This document shows, one piece after another, positions 57,101 to 64,000 of a stretch of DNA of 64,000 nucleotides. The stretch lies in assembly GCA_947311845.1 (NCBI GenBank), contig CAMZMU010000075.1, forward strand, positions 18,823,366-18,887,365. Direction: 5' to 3'. The stretch is from Poa pratensis. Its lineage: Eukaryota > Streptophyta > Magnoliopsida > Poales > Poaceae. Made by a program: the position numbers and the translations under genes. Position 1 is the first letter of the stretch. Each line of letters opens with the position of its first letter. The notes beneath the pieces are model-generated. The model was given only the letters and a program-made list of their open reading frames with translations, was not told where the DNA came from and did no database searches.

Positions 57101-58143
57101 AACTCCGGGCCGTCCTCGATCAGCTGCCGGCCGAACCTCTGCAGGAGTGGCAAAAAAGAGTTAAGTTAAGAGGCAACCGAGGTGTGCAAACCGGAGTGTA
57201 AGCTCGGAAAATTGATAGGTACTTACTTGCTCCGGAAGATTTTCTCGGTCATGAGGCTCCACGCCCCATGTCCAATCCTCGTCCATCTCGTTCTGAGCAA
57301 TGGCTTTGACCCGGCGCCGAACTGAGGCCTTGGAAAGCGCCTTGGTGCTGATCCGAGTAGGATCGAGCAGACCTTCCATGTGGCAAATCTTGTGGGCTCG
57401 CTGTTGTAGGGGGCTGACTCTCCGGTCCACAAAGGTCCGGAGGATATCATCGGAGCCCCAGCCTTTCTTTTGAGGTCCAGCATGAAGCTGTGGATCTCCT
57501 GAACCTCGGCGTAATTGTCTTCCGGGTTGAAGTCCCAGTTGAGCTGAGCCGTGGGGGATCCAAGCTGGAAGTCCGGGAGATTGATGAGGTCATCAGTACC
57601 GGGGTTCCTCACATAGAAAAAGGATCGCTGCCATTTCTTGCAGCTCTCCAGGCCTTTGATCCGTGGGAACTCGGAGCCCAGCCGGGGTGAAATAGAGGCT
57701 GCGCCACAGGCAGTCATATCTTTGTTCACCACATCTTTATTGGGGATGCTCTGCTTCTTTAGCAGAAAGTACTTGGCCCAACACTCAATGCTCGGCCAGA
57801 GGCCGAGATATCCTTCAGAGAAAGCTGCATAGCATGATAGCTGCAGCACGGCGTTAGCAGGGAGATGGTGCGGCTGCAAGCCGAAGAACTTCAGAAATTC
57901 TCGAAAGAACTTGCTAGCGGGAAGTCCGAATCCGCGCTCAAAGTGAGCGACAAACACCACTTTCTCGCCGGGGTTGGTGATCGGTTCGCCGTCCCCAGTA
58001 TGCAGCCGATATAGTAGCTCGGCTGGGATACGATGAGTGTCCTTGAGCCATTTGATATCGGCATCGGTGACGTCCGAGCCATCCCATCCGCCTCTCTCGC
58101 TGGCAGGAACCTCGGCGCGGTTCGAGGTAACAATTGCCGACAT
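54191..58143 (-). pseudogene. E4 antisense accessory gene, degenerate
   Basis: Minus-strand gene between pol and the 3' LTR. Probable exons: 58143-57227, 57138-56704, 56618-55817, 55524-55167 and about 55129-54191, most joints with clean GT-AG sites (donors GTAAGT at 57226, 56703 and 55166). Exon 1 carries the PF04195-like domain (FGLPASKFFREFLKFFGL, AFSEGYLGLWPSIECW). A frameshift near 57430 spoils its end. Exon 3 encodes a Gln-rich stretch from a CAG/CAA run (56240-56295). Exon 4 is a coiled coil (KLKTAQDEIARLQQEL). The C-terminus is acidic, then Thr/Ser/Pro-rich. The acceptor of the last exon is unclear and may be mutated. Same gene as in E2/E3 by position, domain order and promoter. Confidence 0.7.
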
Positions 58144-58748
58144 GTTTCAGTATCCTGCAAGAAGAAAAGGAGAGCCGGGGAATACCTCGGACAAGTACTA
58201 AACCAAGTCCTAAACCGAGGTGTATACGTCGGTCAGTTTGAAGCTAAGATCAGGCAAAGTGTGTTTGAGCGGGAAACATGTTTTCATCACTGAGGGATAC
58301 TAGCAAAGATCTAGCGGAGAGCTAAAAAGGAAAATAAACTCGAGTTCATCAAGGGGCAAAACTAAGAGGACAGTTTTACGGGTGCATCTAAAACGAGTCT
58401 AGATGAGATCTGGAAGTGCTAAAGAATTCGAGAGGGGATCATCGAGTTCATCGAGATTCTCGATTCATCAAGATCATCGAGTTCTTCGAAGCGTGAACAC
58501 GTTCATGGCAATGGAGGGGAGACGAAGAACTCACCGGTGAAGAACTCGAAGGTCGAGGCTTGATGGCGAGTCGATGGTGGCGCGAAGGATCGACGGCGGA
58601 GTGGCGGCGCACGGCGTGGTGCGCGTTTCCGGCGAGAAGCTTCGAGGCGACGAGGTCGCAACGACAGTAGGACTCGACGGCGGCGCTGGAAGCGGAGAGC
58701 ACGAAGCGGCGAATGAGTGGGGAAGAAGAGGAAGTTCCCCCTGGGCCC

Positions 58749-58762
58749 TATTTATAACCGCG
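58749..58762 (-). promoter_or_regulatory. Core promoter of the E4 antisense gene
   Basis: CGCGGTTATAAATA on the minus strand, about 600 nt before the ATG at 58143. The leader 58144-58740 has no gene and probably holds a 5'-UTR intron. Sequence from 58763 to 59270 is noncoding. Confidence 0.6.
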
Positions 58763-59270
58763 TGCGGTAACTGCGCACTACCGTGCGGTTACCGGGAGGA
58801 CGTGGGATCGTGTGCGGGCGAGAGTGCAGTTGCGGCGGTTGTGGCCACACGATCGGCCACATCGTGGGCCACAGGATGGCAACCGCCAGCGCCTGATCTT
58901 CTGTGCTGGTCAGCGCGAAAACCGAGGGGTCGTGGGCGGTCAAAATGGTCAAGCACTTGAGTGCGCATGTTCACTGTTTGGTGGGTCCGGCTGACGCAGG
59001 CGGCGTCCGGTCAGGACCTGTCTTTCAAAGGTCCGGATTTTACGGTCCGGACAGAGATTCTTCGCCACGTACCCCGGAAAAATCTGGAGGCAAGATTGTG
59101 TTGAGTCAGACAGCTCGGAAAGTTCGAATTGCAGATCAACCTCGGATTTGGTTATGGTCTATGGGAAGTACCTCGGCAGAGCTATGTTTGAGGTCGGATT
59201 TAGAGGTGGTGCCTTGCTTATTTTTGAACCTGCCACAGCCCTCCATCCGAGGTCGTAGGACCGCACCAGC

Positions 59271-59282
59271 TTCGGGGACTAA
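59271..59282 (+). other. E4 polypurine tract
   Basis: TTCGGGGACTAA directly before the 3' LTR TGTCGG. The same CGGGGACT core recurs through the region 3' of pol. Confidence 0.65.
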
Positions 59283-60435
59283 TGTCGGGGGACCACCCCC
59301 GGGTAGGGTCGAGGCTTGGCATAAGTTGAGTTTAAAGATGTGCCAAGGTACGGAAAGGGCCGACCTGTTTGGGCCTGGGAGTGTCCGAGCTTTATCTTGA
59401 CCCGGAGATTATAAAGGCCGACCTGTCTTGGCCCAAAGGGGTCCGAAGTATCACGTTGGCATGGCCGACGTTCATAATCCGAGCTATGATCAGCCGACCT
59501 AACCACCTCGGTGCTATGATTTATGTTGTGAGTGCAGGAGAAGTTATTTGAAGGAAGTAAGGTCCGACCTGGTCAGATCTTAAGCGCAAGACCCGAGGTA
59601 AGGAGCCCGACACATCCGTGCCGGGCTAGCCAAGGCAAGAGGCCACAGGTCGGGCAGGAGTCAATGCTCCTGTCACTTCCCGCCTGACACGGCAGCGTCT
59701 GTCACGGAGCATGGCCGAGGCGTGCCCCGGGTTCTGCGGGGCTGCACGTCTCTGACCGCTGACCACGCGAGATCTGGGGAGAGGCTACGAGGTAGCTCAG
59801 CCAGGCCACGTCCTGTCTCTCTCAGAGGGGACATCCTAGCCCTACTGTGGTGATGCAGGGGATGGGCAGGCCATGTCCTGTCCCTGACAGGAGTACGGTG
59901 ATGACCAAAGCAGAGGCATGGCAACAGTGTTCAGCAAGGGGCACAACGGTAACTCGGCTGGCCTTTATAATGGGCTTCAACCCCTCCTGCGAGGGGGGGA
60001 CGGACAAACGGAGATCGATCAATAGAGAGAGAGAGGTACAAAGGAACCTCAGAATCCCCGGAGGAACCTCGGATTCCCCGGAGACACCTCGGATCCAAGC
60101 TCGGAGTTCCTTTTTCCCCCTTGTAGCTTCATCTTCTACCTCAAGTTCTCTCCATTGTATCATCATACCGCTCGAGGAGCAGCTTGTACTTGTCACCTTG
60201 AGCTATACACCAAGTAGGATAGTGCTGCAGTAGGGTGTTACCTCCACAAGAGGGCCCCGAAGCAGGGTACATCAGGGTGTGCTTTGTTGTTCTTGGTTTT
60301 GCGTGTTCCTGCGGTTTCTTGCGTGTTCTTGCTTGTGCACTTCTTGAGTGCATAAACCCTCCCCGGATTCCCCCAACGACCATTCGGCCCCATCTTAGCC
60401 ATACCTATGGCATCTGCCGTGACCCCACCACGACA
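59283..60435 (+). repeat. E4 3' LTR
   Basis: 1153 bp, ends CCACCACGACA, then the target duplication TGCAG. Retains the TATA-like TTTATAAT at 59964-59971. Confidence 0.92.
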
Positions 60436-61478
60436 TGCAGGTACCTGCGGGCATCACGCCAGCAGTCGATCACTCGTAGCCAAAGCCTTTCGCACAGGCT
60501 TCTACTGGCCCAGCACTCAAAGACGCGGAGGACATAGTCAAAAGGTGCATCGGCTGCCAAAAATTTGCCACAAAGCCGCACGCACCCGCATCGGCGTTGA
60601 AGACAATACCATTGGTCTGGCCCTTCGCCCAGTGGGGGCTCGATATGGTTGGGCCACTCAAAAAATCCTCCCATGGAGGGCATACTCACCTTCTGGTGGC
60701 AGTCGACAAGTTCACCAAGTGGATTGAAGCAGTCCCTATCACAAGTTCGACTGCCACTACAGCAGTCAATTTCATAAAATCCATCATATACCGCTTTGGT
60801 GTGCCAAGTAACATCATCACTGATAACGGTACAAACTTCACGGCTGAAGAATTCTGATCCTTCTGCAAAGAACAAGATATGACGCTCAATTATGCATCTG
60901 TGGCACACCCGCAATCTAATGGCCAAGTCGAAAAGGCCAATGGACTTGTGACGAGCGGAATCAAGAAAAGCCTCCTGGTGCCACTCAAAAGGGCCGCAGG
61001 TGCTTGGGTCGAGGAGCTCCCGTCCGTACTATGGAGCCTACGCACAACACCCAACGCTTCAACACAATTTACCCCATTCTTCATGGTCTACGGAGCAGAG
61101 GCAATCCTGCCATCAGACGTAAGGTTCAATGCACCAAGAGTCGAAGCATACAACGAAGATGATGCAGATGAAGCACTCGAAGATGCAGTCGACTTGCTCG
61201 AAGAAGCACGCAACACGGCGCTAGCACGCACAGTTGTCTACCAGCAAGACCTCCGCAACTATCACAGCCGTCGACTGCGTACCAGATCCTTCGAGGTTGG
61301 CGACTTGGTACTTCGACTGAAGCAAAAGAAGGTGCATAAACTTGCTTCTCCATGGGAAGGACCCTTCATCATCACCGAGGTCATTGGTGGTGGAGCATAC
61401 AGACTGAAGCACGCGAAGACCGGCGAACTCTCGCACAATCCTTGGAACGTTGCGCAGCTGCGCCGTTTCTATGCTTAG
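60436..61478 (+). pseudogene. pol: E1 integrase, second part
   Basis: Resumes at the target duplication within the HHCC zinc motif (GTCGHHASSRSLVAKAF). A frameshift near 60515 is followed by the core in the frame 60597-60857 (WGLDMVGPL, ITDNGTNF), cut by an in-frame TGA at 60855-60857. The third catalytic region (SVAHPQSNGQVEKANGL) and the C-terminal domain (RSFEVGDLVLRLKQ, PWNVAQLRRFYA) run open from 60879 to the stop at 61476. The catalytic Asp, Asp and Glu are all still encoded. Confidence 0.82.
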
Positions 61479-61522
61479 ATTGCTCAGTCGCATAATGTAA
61501 TAGGCACATATGTCGGATGGCT

Positions 61523-61591
61523 GCAGGTTTCAGACGCGCTCTTTTCCTTACCAGGGTACCTAAGGGGCTGGAAGGTTTTTAATGAGGCGGC
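61523..61591 (+). other. Conserved post-pol noncoding block (E1 copy)
   Basis: 69 nt beginning 45 nt after the pol stop. Identical to E2 17659-17728 except for one missing A. Sequence on either side is unrelated between the two families. Confidence 0.8.
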
Positions 61592-62022
61592 CTGCAGCTT
61601 AACATTCAAAAATGGAATATAATCAATGATTCCTCATATTTCTCCCTGTTACTACTCGCACAAACTACTCGCGCAACCTTAGCCTCACCCGAGCACTCGG
61701 TGACTGCGCTACTTCAAAACGTGAGCTATCGCTCCTTTAAACATAATACCCTAGCCGCACTCGAATACTCGGGGGCTGGGTCGTAACAAATCATACGTAA
61801 AGCAAAAAGCTGCTCAATAACATGAGTTGAAGCTTCAAACATCGCAAAAAATTTACAGCCTCACTCGAGCACTCGGGGGCTGTATAATTCATGATCTATC
61901 TAAAGTGTTTTTCATAAACCCCACTCGATATGCTCGGGGGCTGCATACATACAAGTGAACAATTATGTACCATGTACAAGTGGCAAAATTTACACTCGGG
62001 GCTGTTCCCTATACATAAATAT
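61592..62022 (+). other. E1 3' noncoding region with repeated G-rich motif
   Basis: Four copies of a CTCGGGG(G)CTG motif (about 61767, 61871, 61932, 61994), each preceded by a CACTCGA-like phrase. No coding sequence. Confidence 0.7.
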
Positions 62023-62218
62023 CCTAATCTTCTGGTTCGTCCTTGACTGGGAGAACGGGGCCCATAAGTTGAGCGTTATAACACTCAACCAACACCCTCG
62101 CATGTTCGACTGTATCGTCCAGATGCGATTGGGACAAGGATGATCCAGGCACGGGTGTACGTAGCTGCAAATTCGGGTGCTGACTTCGGTAAGCTGTGGT
62201 ATAAAGAGCTCTAAAGAG
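62023..62218 (-). pseudogene. E1 antisense accessory gene, C-terminal remnant
   Basis: A minus-strand frame open for about 65 codons and ending at TAG 62025-62023 encodes a polar tail finishing PVLPVKDEPED, placed exactly where E2, E3 and E4 have their antisense gene. The 5' part is cut off by E5. Identification is by position and composition; no domain remains. Confidence 0.5.
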
Positions 62219-63106
62219 TGGACCGGGTCAAGGTCAAACTGGGTCAACCAAGTCCCGGAGGGACCAAGACATGGTGTAGTTACAAACCGGCTTATGACAG
62301 CCAGGTCATTTAGGCCGGGTCATGTTAGCTGAGTCATCCTAACCGACATACCAACGTCGGTCTACTCTTGTTTATTCTCATGTGCAGGAAAGAGACGAAG
62401 ATGATCCGGCATAACCTTGCCGGGTCAAAGAAGGGAATCCGGCATATCCATGCCGGGTTAAGGAAGAGAAGAAACTTTACCTCGGATAGGAAGTCAAAGG
62501 CTTTTGTCTTTTGGCCTGGCAGAGGAGCACGCCTGGCCGGAGAACCCGGAGCCTGGCAGACCGACATCCCGGGATGGGACAGCCCGGATAAGCTGGGACA
62601 AGACAGAAAGGGTCCTGTCATGGCAGAGACGACCCGAGATCCCGGAGGCGCGAGTCTCCTGCAGGAATCCCGGAGATCTCTGCAGGAGCACGTGAAGCCG
62701 CCGTGGAGGAGAGAGCCGTTGTCTTCTGGACAGCTATAAGTACCCCTGTACCTCCTCCTGCGTGAGGGACGAAAGAGGAGAGAACTCATTTGCCCCCTTT
62801 GTGCTTAGCTTCATCTTCTACCCCGTACCACAACTCCATAGACTAGCAATACAGCTCAAGGAGCAGATCTTGTACTTGTGCTTGTGCCTCACCCATATAC
62901 ATCGAGAGATAGGCAGGAGTAGGGGTGTTACCTCCTGACGAGGGCCCCGAACCTGGGTAAATCGTGTATGTGTGCTTGTGTGTTCTTGGTTCGATGTTCG
63001 TCCGTGCGCGCTTCTCAGCGTGCAAGCCCTCCCCGGATACCTCCAGCGTCCTATCGGCCCCGCACTTAGCCATACCTATGGCATCTGCCGTGACACCACC
63101 ACGACA
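62219..63106 (+). repeat. E5 5' LTR (start approximate)
   Basis: Ends CCACCACGACA before the primer site at 63108. TATA-like TATAAG at 62735-62740. Conserved LTR box (taggggtgttacctcc ... gaacctgggtaaatc) at 62918-62964. Confirmation of the start needs the 3' LTR outside the window. Confidence 0.6.
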
Positions 63107-63965
63107 GTTGGCGCCCACCGTGGGGCAGGCAGCGGCGCTGGCTGGAGTCTTCATCCGGACAGGTTCCATCACCACCTCCGGCGAGCGTGTGCTCAGCGGG
63201 TTGGTGTGCAAGCTCGGCGACATGCACTTTGTCAGCGACAACGCCGGTTGCTTCGGCGGCAGGCCTCTCCCGGCTAACGGCTGCCTCATCGCCTTCGGCT
63301 CCCTCCACACCTACGTCGCCACCGAGCTCGTCTGCAAGTACCCCACGCAGGTGTTGGAGGCAGAAGATCCTCCTGCTCTCTGTGCGGCTCGCGGACGGCG
63401 CGTCACCCGCCCCGAGAGCTGCGCAGAGGTCATGATGACCGGGACTGCGACTGGAGCCGGTCTGGAGGATGATGCCTCGACTCCGGAGAAATCGGCTAGG
63501 ACGGGTAGGCCACCCCTGGAGAGGGTGACCCGGGAGCAGGGCGGCACGTCCGCGGTCAGGCCTCTTCCTCTGGATAAGGTGATCGAAAGACTCGCTGTTC
63601 CCATAGTTCCTGGTACGGGTGTAGCCCTAACCGAGGAAGAGTTAGAGCAGCAGCGCAAGGACCTGCATGCTGAGGCCTTGGAAATGGCCAAGACTAGAGA
63701 AGAGTATGATAGATCCATGTGTGAGTATAACAAGGCTCATGGCCTTGATGCTGTTCGCATGGCTGGTGTGCGCAAGAGAGGCAAAGGCCTCAATGTAGAG
63801 ATTGCTAGGGATGGTAGATCCGAGTCAAGTGCGACGCGGGTAACGGCAGCAAAGCCGAATTATAGCTCTCCTGCCAAGACCCTTAGAGCTGCAGAGGCAG
63901 CAAGAGCTGAGCTAGCCGGTTTAAACCGGCGAAGCTTACCGCAAGCGGCAAGCGAGAGTGAATGA
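63078..63965 (+). pseudogene. gag: E5 gag, N-terminal part
   Basis: ATG 63078 lies in the LTR; the frame crosses the primer site (TPPRQLAPTVG). The N-terminal domain, GERVLSGLV ... FVSDNAGCFGG, is shared with E4, followed by an acidic linker and a long charged helix (LTEEELEQQRKDLHAEALEMAK) likely to form a coiled coil. A one-base change near 63930 shifts the frame to a stop at 63963; in the other frame a stretch similar to E4 (RVNELVAIANRQNEA) continues to the window edge. The gag core is not in the window. Confidence 0.75.
63108..63125 (+). other. E5 primer-binding site
   Basis: TTGGCGCCCACCGTGGGG, identical to the E4 site, one base after the LTR and inside the gag frame. Confidence 0.75.
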
Positions 63966-64000
63966 GTTGGTGGCAATAGCCAACCGACAGAATGAGGCAT

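Larger units (their letters stand above)
45622..60435 (+). mobile_element. E4: Tat-lineage gypsy element, second family
   Basis: 14,814 bp, target duplication TGCAG on both sides (45617-45621 and 60436-60440), inside E1 integrase. LTRs 45622-46773 (1152 bp) and 59283-60435 (1153 bp). I count about 17 substitutions plus several 1-2 bp indels, near 1.5%. Sense: gag 46745-49227, protease to 50181, pol 50182-53577. Antisense: spliced accessory gene 58143-54191. All genes carry frameshifts. Distinct from E2/E3 in LTR length, primer-site sequence and proteins, but the same architecture. Confidence 0.92.
8191..62218 (+). mobile_element. E1: host Ty3/gypsy (Tat-lineage) element, interrupted, 3' end not reached
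   Basis: Outermost element. Its parts, in order: 5' LTR 8191-8685; gag 8658-10183 and 36888-37922; protease 37923-38461 and 43024-43464; RT, two RNase H domains and integrase 43465-45621 and 60436-61478; 3' noncoding region; tail of an antisense gene 62023-62218. Each gap is a precise insertion (E2, solo LTR, E4) with a 5-bp target duplication, and the reading frame resumes on the far side. The 3' LTR lies beyond E5 and outside the window. Its own point mutations (37920 TGA, frameshifts near 37425, 44025 and 60515, TGA at 60855) make it inactive. Placing it in Tat rests on the dual RNase H and the antisense gene. Confidence 0.85.
62219..64000 (+). mobile_element. E5: gypsy element related to E4, 5' part only
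   Basis: A third LTR family whose gag is homologous to that of E4. The 5' LTR end, primer site and gag start are visible; the rest is beyond the window. It interrupts the antisense gene of E1. The exact start is uncertain (candidates 62195-62270); 62219 is chosen because it has a TG start and the antisense reading is open up to it. Confidence 0.7.

Noticed and set aside
61955..62247. Forward and other-frame ORFs around 62000-62250 as a new gene
   Set aside because: The minus-strand frame ending at 62023 fits the antisense-gene position better; the others cross the E5 junction.
1..64000. CRISPR arrays, bacterial operons or rRNA genes
   Set aside because: No regular short repeats with unique spacers, no bacterial gene order and no rRNA sequence; the content is clearly plant nuclear.

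Overview
The window is intergenic DNA from a grass nuclear genome, most likely a Pooideae species with a large genome (Triticeae or oat relatives). The evidence is layered Ty3/gypsy LTR retrotransposons, a Stowaway MITE with the grass-type CTCCCTCCGTTC end, a tRNA-derived SINE, a plant L1 tail, and a 4.56-kb solo LTR of the size known from Triticeae LARD elements. I found no intact host gene. Family names are not assigned because no database could be searched.

Layout. Positions 1-8190 are AT-rich sequence carrying small elements: a 5'-truncated LINE (2897-3260), a non-autonomous Helitron (3311-3668, minus), a Mutator-like element of about 1.5 kb that captured part of a LOB-domain gene (3863-5357), a Stowaway MITE (5430-5550) and a SINE (6743-6895, minus). 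From 8191 to the end lies one old Tat-lineage gypsy element, E1, struck four times. E2 sits in its gag (10184-36887, target duplication ATCGC). A 4.56-kb solo LTR sits in its protease (38462-43023, GAAGG). E4 sits in its integrase (45622-60435, TGCAG). E5, incomplete at the window end, sits in the region 3' of pol (about 62219-64000). E2 was itself hit by E3, a second copy of the same family in the opposite orientation (18323-31696, GTATC). My hand count of LTR differences gives E3 about 0.5%, E2 about 0.9% and E4 about 1.5% substitutions, which fits the nesting order.

Gene content. E1 to E4 follow the Tat plan: gag, protease, reverse transcriptase, gypsy RNase H, a second (archaeal-type) RNase H and integrase on the sense strand. 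A separate gene then lies on the antisense strand between pol and the 3' LTR (only its tail is left in E1). In E3 this antisense gene is intact, with five coding exons, GT-AG introns and its own TATA promoter (19620-23373, about 1021 codons). It begins with a plant 'putative gypsy-type transposon' domain and ends in a coiled coil. The same gene is frameshifted in E2 and degenerate in E4.

Shared, poorly explained signals: (1) an in-frame TAG at the protease/RT boundary in all four pol genes; (2) a gag frame that opens inside the LTR and reads through the primer-binding site in all five elements; (3) a 70-nt noncoding block after pol that is nearly identical between E1 and E2/E3 although their proteins are clearly diverged; (4) a common 14-nt core promoter, CGCGGTTATAAATA, of the antisense gene; (5) many copies of a polypurine-tract-like G-rich motif 3' of pol. 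The best candidate for a little-described system is the antisense spliced gene together with these cis signals.
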